A stretch of DNA of 64,000 nt from Hydractinia symbiolongicarpus (Eukaryota; Cnidaria; Hydrozoa; Anthoathecata; Hydractiniidae), in the NCBI RefSeq assembly GCF_029227915.1, contig NC_079876.1, positions 14,260,001 to 14,324,000 on the forward strand, in the 5' to 3' direction. This document shows, piece by piece, positions 46,194 to 58,011 of the stretch. Both the position numbers and the translations under genes were made by a program. How positions within the stretch are numbered: position 1 is the stretch's first letter; each line of letters starts with the position of its first letter. The notes below the pieces were generated by a model that was given only the letters and a program-made list of their open reading frames with translations, was not told the DNA's origin and did no database searches.

Positions 46194-46793
46194 AGCTGTT
46201 GTTATTACCTTAATAGAAACATAAACAATTAAAATTTATAATATATAATATATAATTTTAATATAACTAGATACAAACTTAACAAAATTAAATCAAGGCA
46301 AAAGAACAAAGGGAAGATAATAATTAAAAAAAATGTTCTTGTCCAAAAAATATACCTAAGTAATTTTGCTGTCACAGTTTTTCGTTAATTTAGAGGGCTG
46401 AGTTAGGTATAAAACTTTGACAGAAGTGCTAAATAAAGTATGAAACATATGGATAGTGCAGAAATAAACTTCATTGACTTTTTAAAAGCAGTAGTAAAAT
46501 GCAGGTACTTAAAATAGTCAGTGAAGGTTCACTGACTACTTAATTTTGATCATCTGGATACAAAAACGAACAGTCAAATTGACACCTATAAACATGCTTT
46601 TCATAAAAAAAAGGTCTTCCTCAATTTAAAGGAACAAAGAAGTGTAGAACATGTAGAATCTTAAAGAAATTTGGCACACTGGATCTTTTCAGCATATCAG
46701 TAGGTTTGGACAATTCTCTTTAAATGGAAGTTTGGTCCTCATAACTTAACAACAATGTTATCTATACATATAGGTGAATATTTATCATCATTT

Positions 46794-47337
46794 ATTATAC
46801 TCGCTCGTCATGATCAGAGGTTTGATCGGGGTGAAGCATTCTCTGTTGAGAATGAAATACGGATGTGCTATGATAAATATTCACCTATATGTATACATAC
46901 CATCCGGATAAACTATCTGAGTTCATCACTAACATATTGCCGCACGTAGTGTAGTGGGTTCGTCTGCGGCTCCCAGTTCTGAGGACCGCGGATCGAATCC
47001 CGCTCGCTGCTTGGCAGTATGTTAGTGATGAACAAAGTAGTTCTTCTTTAATATGAATTACACGCATTATACTCGCCCGTCATGATCAGAGGTCTGATCG
47101 GGGTGAAGCATTCTCTGTTGAGAATGAAATACGGATGTGCTATGATAAATATTCACCTATATGTATACACACCATCCGGATAAACTATCTGAGTTCATCA
47201 CTAACATATTGCCGCACGTAGTGTAGTGGGTTCGTCTGCGGCTCCCAGTTCTGAGGACCGCGGATCGAATCCCGCTCGCTGCTTGGCAGTATGTTAGTGA
47301 TGAACAAAGTAGTTCTTCTTCAATATAATGTTATCAT
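46794..47337 (+). repeat. tRNA-derived SINE family 2, head-to-tail dimer
   Basis: Two almost identical 272-bp units (46,794-47,065 and 47,066-47,337) lie in tandem. Each ends with a tRNA-like block with box A (CACGTAGTGTAGTGGG) and box B (GGATCGAATCCCGC) inside GCCGCACG...CTTGGCA, then TATGTTAGTGATGAACAAAG. Each also has a GATCAGAGG...GAGAATGAAATACGGATGTG block that also occurs at 34,650-34,745. The left unit is flanked by an inverted segment (TATAGGTGAATATTTATCAT against its complement at about 46,871-46,892). Confidence 0.75.
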
Positions 47338-47649
47338 GTCTGTCTGTTATTAATAATAGCTGATTAACCCAGGCTATGAACAGGCAGCCCAAATTGGGTA
47401 GATGATAGGTAGAGCATTTGTGAACTATCAAACAAACTTTTCAGCCAAACCTGTTTTAACAGCCACCTCTCTATAACAACAGCCTGCTTATAACGACTTC
47501 AATTTTTCCTATAAACTCATTTGTATGCGGTAGTGATTTGCAGCAGGGAAAAAGTATCCTATAGTTTTTGTGGCGTTAGATTAGTTGCAGATTGATAATT
47601 ATAATTAAACATAAAGCATTGATGTGTTTCTTATCACTGGAGCGGCCCA

Positions 47650-48240
47650 ACAAGTGTAATTGTCTGATGAATCTTTAATTGTACGGATACTTCGCCTGTT
47701 TCTTAGCTCATCTGAACTCTTTCTGTCTCTCAGACTGGCGTTACACATCCACCTATAACCATTCTCATATCATTCCTTTCTAAATGGTCAAGATCTTTCT
47801 GCTTCACTGCACATGTCTCACTACCGTACAACATAACACTTCTTACACAGGCCTCATACAACCTACCTTTTACCTCAATTGACAAGACTCTGCTAGTCAA
47901 CAAAAGAAGTAAATCTCTGAACTTTTTCCAAGCAGAACCTATCCTGCAAGTAACACTCCTTCCAACACCCCCTTCACTACCCAACATATCACCTAAGTAA
48001 ACAGAAGTTCTCAACAATCTCTAACGAGCCACTGTTGTACATCATTAAAGCTGGAAATACTTTATTCTCTATAATCTCACCTTTGCAACGCTTGCATACA
48101 AACTGCATGTCAGCTCTTAACCTTCCACTAATACTACTGCACTTCTTATGTACCCAATGCTTGCAAGTCTGACAAAAAATTGAGTTACTACCAACCCCTT
48201 TCCTGCAAACTCCACAAGGCCACTTTTAGGTAACACTTGG
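47650..48240 (-). pseudogene. LINE reverse transcriptase, partial second copy
   Basis: This duplicates about 600 bases of the neighbouring LINE (48,690-49,240), including the zinc-finger linker and the LGDMLGSEGGVGRSVTCRIG and LYEACVRSVMLYGSET segments, with point changes and frame breaks. It is truncated on both sides. Confidence 0.8.
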
Positions 48241-48404
48241 CTGCAATGCTACTGATCATGACTAATTTAAATACATTGTTTATTACATATCATTGCATTA
48301 AAACAATTTTGTAAAACGGTAAGTTGCGTAAGTAATCATGAAGTCAATCTGAAAAGACTCGAAAAAAATCAATATATATAGACATTACTGTTGTTATTCC
48401 TTCC

Positions 48405-49812
48405 TTTCATCATCATCATCATTCTCGGCTTAACGTCCGTTTTCCATGCTAGCATGGGTTGGACGGGGTATATTAATGACCCTCTTCCAATCTGATCTAG
48501 ACTGTGTTAGATCTCAACTCAACTTCCTCTCTATCAAGTCTGTCCTTATAACCTCCTGCCAAGTCTTTCTCGGTCTGCCTCTGGGCTTTGCCCCAGGAAC
48601 TATCAAGTCTCTACACTTTCTTACCCAATTATCCTCCTCCATTCTTTCCAAGTGCCCCAGGCAATTCAATCTTCTTATCTGGATAACATCTTTAATTCTA
48701 CAGAGACTTAGCCTGCTTCTTAGCTCATCTGAACTCTTTCTGTCTCTCAGACTGGCATTACACATCCACCTAACCATTCTCATATCATTCCTTTCTAAAC
48801 GGTCAAGATCTTCCTGCTTCACTGCCCATGTCTCACTACCGTACAACATAACACTTCTTACACAGGCCTCATACAACCTACCTTTTAGCTCAATTGACAG
48901 GACCCTGCTAGTCAATAAAGGAAGTAACTCTCTAAACTTTTTCCAAGCAGAACCTATCCTGCAAGTAACACTTCTTCCAACACCCCCTTCACTGCCCAAC
49001 ATATCACCTAAGTAACAGAAGTTCTTAACTATCTCTAACGAGCCACTGTTGTACATCATTAAAGCTGGAAATACTTCATTCTCTATAATCTCACCTTTGC
49101 AACGCTTGCATACAAACTGTATGCCAGCTCTTAACCTTCCACTAATACTACTGCACTTCTTATGTACCCAATGCTTGCAAGTCTGACAAAAAATTGAGTT
49201 ACTACCAACCCCTTTCCTGCAAACTCCACAAGGCCGCTTTCCAACTACAAGGTCACACTTGGCTGCAATGCTACTTATCATGACTTTAGACTTTGCTGTG
49301 TTTACCTTCAGCCCTTTTTCTTCTAGTCCTTTCTTCCACTTCTCAAACTTTTCAACTAATTCTTCCATCGACTCTGCTATGAGAACCAAATTATCTGCAT
49401 ACAATAACTCCCATGGGCAACCTGTTCTGAACTCCATCGACAGCGCTTCTAAGACTAGAATAAACAACAAAGGACTAAGTACAGAACCCTGATGTACACC
49501 AACATTTACACTAAATTCATCACTAAGTGAATCGTTAATCCGGACACGACTTCTAGCATTGCTGTACATAGACTGAACCATCGTAACTAGCCACTCATCC
49601 ACACCTAATTTTCTCATAGTAACTTTACGTGGCACTCTATCAAAAGCTTTCTCTAAATCTACAAAGGCAAAATAGAGATTCTTTTTCTTTCCTAAATACT
49701 TTTCCTGAAGCTGTCTGAGTAAAAATATTGCATCTGTAGTGCCACGCCCTGGAACAAAACCAAATTGCATCTTATCTATATCAATTCTTTCTCTAAGTAA
49801 CTTATCAATCAC
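48405..49812 (-). pseudogene. 5'-truncated non-LTR retrotransposon (RT domain and 3' tail)
   Basis: A 432-residue frame starts inside the reverse transcriptase (QFGFVPGRGTTDAIF, FVDLEKAFDRVPR, GVHQGSVLSPLLF, LLYADNLVLIAES). It continues through a PHD-like zinc finger (CGVCRK...FCQTCKHWVHKKCSSI) to the usual C-terminal block (YGSETWAVK, RRLNCLGHLERM, RGRPRKTW). The catalytic YADD motif reads YADN. The 3' end shows a (ATGATG)n tail on the minus strand near 48,408-48,424. The endonuclease half is missing at the truncation near 49,812. It is a dead copy. Confidence 0.85.
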
Positions 49813-50605
49813 TCTTTATGATATTTATGATTAATCATATATTATATAATGGTGAAATACGTTTGCTACCTAAAATGTAATACTGTTAAATATTGCTTAA
49901 ATAGTCCGCTTTAATAATATAAAAATACATCGCAGAATATGTTTGTCGCAACACCCTCCTCAGTTATGATATAACACAATTTTTGGTGACTTTACAATGA
50001 TCCTTAAAAAAAATTGCACCTGTGGGACATCGATTTCCTTATAAGACTGTATGAAAAATCTTAAAATAACACTAAAATTTCTTATTAAAATATTTTTTTT
50101 AGTTTTTTTAAAGTGAGAGAAGAATATCTTGCTGTATAAATTTCCAACAAAACAATCTTGACTTGCTTTTTAACTTTCAAACAACACATATTCTGTGTCA
50201 CTTTTGAAACAGCAAAGAATAATTCTGTTATAAAAAATATATTTTTGAGCAAGCAAGAAACTTTATTTTTCCACCTTGACAGCTAGCTATTTTGCTAATT
50301 TAAGGACGAATTATTAATATTTTTTTTGCAACAAGGATGGCCGGATTATGAACGCATGGCCCGATTGTGTTTTTTTAGCCCTGATTATGTCGTGGTGACC
50401 GGAACGCTGATATAATGGCTGACTGGCAGGCTGTGATTTTTTTCAAACTTTTGTTAATGAATTTACTAATATTGTTACAGAATGACGGAATTCGTACTTC
50501 ATGTATCTGAGGAAGTTTTTTTGTTTTTGAACACCTGTTATACCAAATTACTAATTTTAAAGCATTGAATTTTGTTGGCAAAAGTGGTTTTGACTTCAAA
50601 GCTTA
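49813..50605. other. Non-coding stretch, no gene recognised
   Basis: AT-rich sequence directly upstream of the LINE truncation. No domain-bearing ORF or element end was recognised. Confidence 0.4.
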
Positions 50606-50878
50606 CCATGGCCCATAAGTGACATGCATAGAATATATTTTATTTCTCCTTAAAGTCTATCAATTGTGGGTATCAGAAATTGTAAACATTAAGAGACACA
50701 TGACAAGAATCCTTTTTCTTATTGAATAAAAAAAAGAATCTGAGTCGAGTCGACAGTTATAACACGCAGCGACAGTTATAAGTGTTGAGTCAACAGTGCT
50801 ACGGCAACAGTTACATTGACATGACTTTAAGGAAAAAATAATATATATTCTAAACATCTCACGTGTTATGGGCCACGG
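50606..50878. mobile_element. MITE with TA target duplication
   Basis: The left end is CCATGGCCCATAAGTGACAT and the right end in reverse complement is CCGTGGCCCATAACACGTGA. The arms stay similar for about 60 bases (TAGAATATAT...TCCTTAAAGTC). TA flanks both ends. It is 273 bp with no ORF. Confidence 0.7.
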
Positions 50879-50880
50879 TA

Positions 50881-52092
50881 CAAATCTGCGTTGATTTTCT
50901 CTCCCATTTATCGATGTTGAACATGATAATTTGTACATTACACAATGTTTAAACCTCTTATATATTGGAGCAAAACTGATCAGTGGTTCAAGCCCACTGT
51001 GACAATCAAGTTTTAAACTTTCTCGGGAATCATGCCTGTACGAATGTGAAACAATATGTACCTGGACTAACTGCTTAGCCCTGTGCTAGCGAAGCACTGT
51101 TTCTTGTGTTTTCATTTTAATAGAGTCTCCAAGAAATTTTTGTCAGAAGGGTATTATCCCTATACACCCGTGTAACACCGTTTAACTGTACCAAGCGCTC
51201 AGTCTGGTGTCATGTTTAATTTTTTAACTTTTACAAAAACTTATTCCGCAAAATAAAATAATATTGACCGATAGTTTTTGCTATGCTGCAGTTGTAAACT
51301 GTGTTTTTATTTCAGCCTTTTTGCATGAAAGTTATTTTTTGAAAAATATTTTACAGTCTCAGCACTATAATGGTGTATGCACTTCACTTGATTTACGACA
51401 TACTGCATACATGTACTAAAGCGCTCCACCTGACAGTGTTGCACAATTTGCAGGGTTTTTTTAAGTGCTGCTTAAAGCGTTTAACAACAGTTACTTGTGG
51501 CTCATGCTGGCGTTTGGCATTAGGTTTTCCAGCTATATATTAGCTCAAAGTAATGATATTTAATGATTTTTTAACTATATATGGGAATCGAACGCAACTA
51601 TTGTTTTAAAAAATCTTTTTTGTGCATGTTTTTAATGTCTTTTTAACTTATGATCTGTTTTAAAAATATCTTTCTTAACATCTTATTCTACGCTATTCTA
51701 TTTTTTTCAACAAAACATTAACGGAAGATTATAAAACTCGGGCAAAAAGCTATTGTTGTTAATAAAGACTTTTTTTAAAAAATCCTTTTGAACATTTTAT
51801 TGCAATCTTTTTTCCTTAACAAAACTTTGGGAATAACTTTTGCAGGATAACTTTAAAAAACAAGTCTTGTGCATGAAAGTATTTTTAGCTCTTAAAATTT
51901 CCCATATACTCCCACGCTCTTCCACCTCATTGTACCACAATTTAAAAGCGTGATATACAGTCCTGTTTTGGCAGTCTGGTCAATGAAGAGGCTATGCGTG
52001 CAACACTTTGCAGGCCTAAATGTGTATTTATGGTGTCAAGTCGTGTGATTTAAATTCTTCTGTACAACAGAAGAGGTTGTTACGACAAGCAT
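50881..52092. other. Non-coding stretch dominated by a dispersed repeat
   Basis: The segment 51,060-51,510 matches 19,930-20,290 (CATACTGCATACATGTACTAA, GCGCTCCACCTG, GTTTAACAACAGTTACTTGTG) and 15,960-16,110 (CCTATAC...AAGCGCTxAG). No gene was seen. Confidence 0.5.
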
Positions 52093-52136
52093 ATTGCGAA
52101 AACGGCCTGTTTATAAAAACAGGCCGTTTTCGCAAT
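52093..52136. repeat. Perfect 20-bp hairpin
   Basis: ATTGCGAAAACGGCCTGTTT is followed by a 4-base loop (ATAA) and its exact reverse complement. It is GC-richer than its surroundings. There is no adjacent coding region that would make it regulatory. Confidence 0.9.
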
Positions 52137-52159
52137 CCGGGCAGAACAGATCCAAGCTC

Positions 52160-53350
52160 ACATGCTTGAAATTTTCTGATCATTTTCAACAAAAAATGAT
52201 GAACATATTTAAATTCAGCATCAAAATTTATGGAAACATGTAAATTTTCACATTTATTTGGTGATTCGGTTCAGCTTTGTTGCCGTAGTGATGATTGACA
52301 TTTGGCTTAATTGATGAATCCCATATGTGTTAAAATTCTGTCTGGAAATGATGCTTAGCTATCTGGATTTTGGTCCAAAAAAATTATCTTTGTTCAAACT
52401 TTCTAACATTGTTCTTAAAACTCCAAAATCTGCCTAGCTCTGCACTCTCTTTATGGAAACTTTTCACCTCCAAAGAAATTAATTGCCGAATACACTAAGT
52501 AAAACTGCCCTTATATAAGTAGCCAAACATTTGATGTTTGAAGAATGACCAAAATCAACTGCTGTGAAAATGTTTCACTACAGTTATATAAATATTATGA
52601 TCAAGCTCTTATAAAATTTAAAAAATTTAAATTACAATGAATCCTGTTCTAACGATCATATTCCATCATTTTCTATTTTATATATAATTTTTGCTGTTAA
52701 TCCAAATATGCCATTCGTTTTCTTCAATTTTTTTTTGTTTCCTTCTTTAAAATTTGATGGTGTTAACCCGGATTTGAGAATAGCTACTTATAGCTAGCTA
52801 GCTATAGTTGCTCAGTTTGAAATAAATTTTGAAAGTAATTTTAAAAAAATATATGCTAGCTAGCTAGCTAAGGTACAACGAAACGAAAACAAAAATTAGT
52901 TGGCACGTAAAAATTGAGTTTCCTACCTGAGTAAAGGTATTTTAAGTCGTAGCTAGGAGATCATTTAACTTATGCTCTTCCAAAACTATATTTAAAGGAT
53001 CTGAGACAAGCCCATATCAAGACAACACAAGTCTAAAAAAACACGCAGCAAAGCTACCATTTTATTGATTGTTGAAGGTGAGTGGCTTTCATTCCGTGCT
53101 TAGCTCTCGTTGAGGTCGGACGTATCTAAAACGCTCCGGTCTTGGCGCGCTAAGTCGAAGAAAGAAAAAAGAAGACTAAAGCTTGAAGAGCTCCTGCTTT
53201 GACAGCTAAGTCCTTTTTGATTTATTATATACTGTACTGCCTTCTTTACTTCATTTATATCTTTTCATTTCTTTAATTTGTTGTTTTGTAAGTTTTTTAG
53301 TTTTTTATCCATCTATCATCTAATATGGTAGCTTTGCTGTGTTGTGGGTT
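52160..53350. repeat. Dispersed repeat region shared with 16,870-17,225 and 44,980-45,280
   Basis: 52,160-52,260 and 52,530-52,780 match 16,870-17,225 in the same order. Between them lies a block matching 44,980-45,280 in reverse, so one repeat is inserted in the other. The rest (52,780-53,350) is AT-rich without recognised features. Confidence 0.5.
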
Positions 53351-53681
53351 CCTGCTGCTCCTTCTGTGTATAGATATTTATAGATATTTTTTTTTATTTA
53401 TCAATAGCAGTTATATATATACAATTAAAATTAAAAGAAAATAAATATAAAGAAAAAGAAAATAAATATCATAATTAGTCAGGGTAACAAAATTAAAATA
53501 TATAATGCTATTGAAGGGAGACCATACCTAATAGCATAAAGCTAAGGCAAAGGGTATGGCCACCCTTGGACAATTACAGTAAACGATACGAGACGCACAA
53601 AACAACACACACATAAAAGTGGGTCAAATGATAAACAACCATGCGGGAAACAAATGGCCAAGTCTGACAATTCAGGAAGGA

Positions 53682-53960
53682 TTAGTAAGAGGAAACAAAG
53701 TACTTTTTCAGATCACTTCTAAGATTAAAATAATCAAGGGAAACAAATTTTCTAGTCATTAAAGACTGCAATTTATTCCAGGAATTAATGGCATTAAATC
53801 TAATTGAGTTTTTACCAAAAGAAATAGTATTAAAGGTAGGGAGATTGATCAAACCAATTTTCTCTGCCCGAGTGCCTTGAGCATGGGTGAAGTCAACCGC
53901 AAATGTATTAAGGATAGAAGCAGGCAATTTTTCATGAAATAGTTTATGTAAAAATAGAAT
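53682..53960 (-). pseudogene. LINE reverse transcriptase C-terminal fragment
   Basis: On the minus strand the frames NILFLHKLFHEKLPASIL and GKNSIRFNAINSWNKLQS...LRSDLKKYF match the end of CR1/Jockey-like RT proteins (HKL...N.LP..., then S.R..G..LWN.L...., F...LK..). One frameshift lies near 53,930. About 330 bases of AT-rich 3' sequence follow towards 53,350. The fragment is head to head with the LINE ORF to its right. Confidence 0.6.
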
Positions 53961-54183
53961 ATTGTGACATTTTCATTTTGATCGTAAGGAAATGGGCTTG
54001 CCTCAGATCCTTCAAACATAGTTTTGGAAGAGCACATAACCGTAGAATGATCTCTCTACGACTTAAAAATAACTTTACTCAGGTAGGAAACCCCACATTT
54101 ACGCTAAAACTGATTTTTGTGTTCGTTGTATTTTTGAGCAATACAAAACCTTCGTTCAAAAGTAGCTCACCCAACAACAACGA

Positions 54184-55207
54184 AATGAGTCGACTAGATA
54201 GGAGTTTCTTTTCTATCTCTTCACTTGATGCCTGCAATAGAGTTTCTGAAAGCCAGCTCACTCTCCAATTAAAATTAATGGCTTTATCAAAACTTAAGCC
54301 AAGCAGGCACAAGTATTTCTATTTTTTAATCCTCTTGTCAGGGGACATCTGCCTCAACCCAGGTCCTGTTAAGTATCCCTGTTCTTCATGCTTAAAACCT
54401 GTGGCAAAAACACACAAAGCACTTTCTTGTGACAAGTGTGGATTATGGGCTCATAAAAAATGTGAGCGTATTTCTGATAAAAAATATCAACAATTTATGA
54501 AGACTCCTGAAGATAAACTGTTTTTCGTTTGCAGTCCCTGTCTTTCTCGTAATTTGCCCTTTGCTAATGAGGAGTCATTTGGTGACGAAATTCCGGACAA
54601 CATCAATATTACTATTGATGAAAACTTTGATTTTGAGGCAATCAGAAATGGGAAGGGCTTAAAAATGGCCCATCTCAACATTAATGGTCTGTCATCCAAA
54701 CTAGACTATGTTAAACTTCTGCTACATCAAACAAAACTTGATGTATTCTCCATCTGTGAAACCAAAATTGATGACACCATCACTGACAATGACGTTAAAA
54801 TTGATGGCTATGTTTGTTATAGGAATGATCGGAATAGACGAGGTGGGGGTGTTCTAATTTTTGTTAATGAAAACTTGGATAGCCACCTTTTGAAACACCT
54901 TTACTTCGAAAATGTTGAATCACTATGGGTGAAAGTGTGCCTGAAAAAAACTAAACCTATTTACGTGTGTGGGGTTTACAGGCCACCTGGAGGTAGTGAT
55001 TTGCAGAGTACCGAAAACCTGTGTACTCATTTTAAACAGTGTTTTAACAAGCTCCCAGAAGAGAAAGAAGTTTTTATCTTGGGAGATTTTAACTGTAACA
55101 TGCTTTCAAAATATGCTCTCTCCTCCAAAATAAAGGAATTATGCTCCACTCTTTTCCTAAAACAACATATTAGCAAAGCTTGGGTTCGCATGTTCAGGAT
55201 CTTGTAA
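54184..55207 (+). pseudogene. LINE 5' part with 2A-like motif, PHD finger and endonuclease
   Basis: From the ATG at 54,184 the frame runs about 340 residues. A hydrophobic stretch leads into SGDICLNPGP at about 54,338-54,367, a 2A-like ribosome-skipping motif (D-I-x-x-NPGP). Then come a PHD-like finger (CSSCLKPV...SCDKCGLWAHKKCERI...FVCSPC) and an apurinic-type endonuclease (MAHLNINGL, SICETKIDD, GVYRPPGG, ILGDFNC). The frame ends before the last endonuclease motifs, and no RT follows, so the copy is truncated. Such ORFs are typical of CR1/L2-like elements in marine invertebrates, some of which carry 2A motifs. Confidence 0.8.
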
Positions 55208-57802
55208 ATCATTAAAATGTTGAGATGACTGTGTTCAAATCAAAATAGCCTTAAAAAAGCCCCCAAAATAGCGAATAATATTCAAACGTTCATATCTTAA
55301 CCGTTAATCAAAATCAATCAACATTTTCAGAAAAATTTTAAAACAACACTATTTTTAACATGTAAAAATCTTTTGATTTCACTTCCTCTGAATTCCTGAG
55401 ATTTACAGAAAATTGCTCTTGAAATTTTTCTTTAGAAAAAGGAAGCATAGACAATATAGACACAACATTTTACTAACGTCGACTGTAAGTCGTATTCTGC
55501 CTCTCGTGCCGTATAATTACGTCTTGTAACTTCTCCGTGTAAGCAAAGTATCGAAAACACTCAGAAGCCTAGCATTAGTTACTAAGTCTAGACAACTTAA
55601 AGTCTTATGGCAATCTGATTCTATAGTTAGAGTTGCTGAAAATTCGATTGGGTGTAAGCCAGGGTCAGCAAAATATTTTTGCAGCTGGCTTGTACACATA
55701 TCCACTGAAAACTGCAGATTAGTTGTCCAACTCTTTTTTAGGAAATTTGCCCAATTTGGTCTGTAGGTTTCAAAGTGGGAGATAATGTCGGTTATTTGCA
55801 TCCGTTTTATCCGTCATTTGGTGTCAAAATTACAAGTCCAATGCAAAAGACTCTATTATTTATGACCTTAACAATGACACTTCGACATACGATTTTGTTT
55901 TTAAAATTAGTGGATTACCAGTGCGTCCATTGTGTAGAATCACGAGTGTTATAATTGATGCCAGTGTAGTTACCCTAAACAAAAAAACACCTTAGCAGTG
56001 TTTTTTCATACAGAGGAAAGCATTTTGCTTCATAATAAAAGAATCTTCCAATAATGAAATGGTAATCTCTACAAGTTCAACTACAAAAAAAGCGCCAAAA
56101 CATGAATAGCAAACATGAAAGCAAATCAGAAAAAAAAATTATTTTTCACTAAAGAAAAATTTTTTGTTACTTCTCGTTTAAACTCAGTTGCAGATAAAAA
56201 CGAAAAGAAAACTTTGGGCAAGGAAAATGTACGCAGAACAGAGACCTCCACTTTCACGATTTTGAATACTCTTTTCGTTGTTTTCGGATGTTTTCCAAAA
56301 ACATTCGAAGCCTTTTTACATGAATTGCTTAAAATAATGAAAAACAAACAATTAAAATGACCTATTAGTAAATGTTTCGCAATATTTTGTGACCGTTGCA
56401 CTCGAGTTTTAGCCAAGATGGCATTTTCCCAATGTACTTGGCGCTATTGACGACAAAAATTAGGTCATTCTTCTTCATTTTTTTTATTACAAAAAGTCAT
56501 TTGTTTAATTGGCACTTTGTGATACTAAGTACGAATTTACTCTGGTGGATTTAGGAGATGGAAGTGTGTAAGCCGACAGGTTTTTGTTCCATGTAATACA
56601 GAGTAACCATTTAAATCTTCTTAAAGTAAATGAACTGCTCGACTCAAATAGGCCTCTGCATACGGTTTTGTTGGCGATGATGCTTTTGGCTTAAAAACTA
56701 ACATGATAAAGCCCTATCCTACCAAAAATTTACCACGTGCAGCAAAGGTTTATCTAATCACCTCAACCTCATTCCCAGAGCATTTCTTCTCTTTCGATCG
56801 AGGTTGCAATCATCTCTTCCACGACGTCTTGCTTCTTTCTTTCCTTTCCTATCAAGTGACAGTTTTATTAAACACTATTACCACTTCCTTTTGTACATTG
56901 CAGGCCGCCTCCACCAATCTTGTCCCCAATCTCGTGGAACAACCGCATCTCATTCTCGCCTCGTAAAATTATTTACGTTAATGAACTACATGCATTTTTT
57001 CCATGCTGTGTAAATGAATTGGCTTCACTGGACTACAACAATTGTGTTTGTTGCCTGCTTGTAATAAAGCGTTGTTACTTTCTAAGTTCATTTTTTTACG
57101 TTTTGCTGACAATAATTTTTTTTTCACTTTGAAAATACTACAACAAGCTTTATGCGCAATATTTTTCACTACTGCACAGAGAATTCTCAAATTTTATTGA
57201 TTCAAGAAAATTCCGCTACAAAAAAATAGAAAGGTTTTCCGTTTGAAACTTCTGATAGTTAAATAAAAATCATTTTTCGGTTTTACATACCCTATTATTG
57301 CAGCCATGAGATTACCGTTGCAACCTCAGAAGTGAAGACGGGTTCACTAAAGCTGTGGAAGTATCACTAAGGCGGGATTATCACTAAGGGGTGGGAGTAT
57401 CACTGAGGTGGGATTATTTTCTCAATGCATGAAAATTTGATTAGTATTGCTTTCCTCAAAAATAAATCATCAAGATGGAAAACAGAGGTAAAAATACACT
57501 CATGTTTTTAAACTAATATGTTTCGTCCATAGAGAATGTAAAGGTATAGTAAAACTTGATAAAGATGTACAGCATTCCCAAACTCGTCCCCAGCGCCTTT
57601 TGTCTCTTTTTTTTTTTTACTGAACGGCGAGACGAAAAGACACTGGAATCGTAGGCCGAAAATGACCAATATATGGCCAAATTATGCGAAAAGATAATAT
57701 AATGTATGCGTGACGTTCTGCATCGTCATATTATAAAGATGGTGAATTCAAGCGGGCTTCTTGTGTTCAGTCGGATTCAAGTTCAAGTAAAGTTAAGCGA
57801 AA
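55208..57802. other. Non-coding stretch before the helicase gene
   Basis: No gene was recognised. The frame at 55,517-55,870 (minus) is open for over 90 residues but has no domain I know. 57,356-57,420 holds about four TATCACTAAGGCGGGAT-type tandem units. A CCAGAG/CCAGCG repeat-family piece lies at about 56,765 and 57,583. Confidence 0.4.
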
Positions 57803-58011
57803 ATGAGTAGTACACGCGTTTTTGAAGTTTTAAATAGAATCCAGGTTGCACTTGGTAGGAATTCATTTCCTGATATGAACTTTAAACCAAAGCAAATAAA
57901 ATGCTTAGAAGCAATTTTAAAAGGAAGAGACGTTTTAGCTGGATATGGGAAATCGATCATTTTTCAGTTGTTGCCAGATTTTCTTTCAAATGAAGAGAAA
58001 GGAAGTATGAT

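Noticed and set aside
55517-55870. Minus-strand frame of over 90 residues
   Set aside because: It is open but without a known domain, a convincing start or splice partners. It may be a relic, but I cannot support it.
56115-57190. Several overlapping short frames on both strands
   Set aside because: None has a domain, and their overlap on both strands suggests chance openness.
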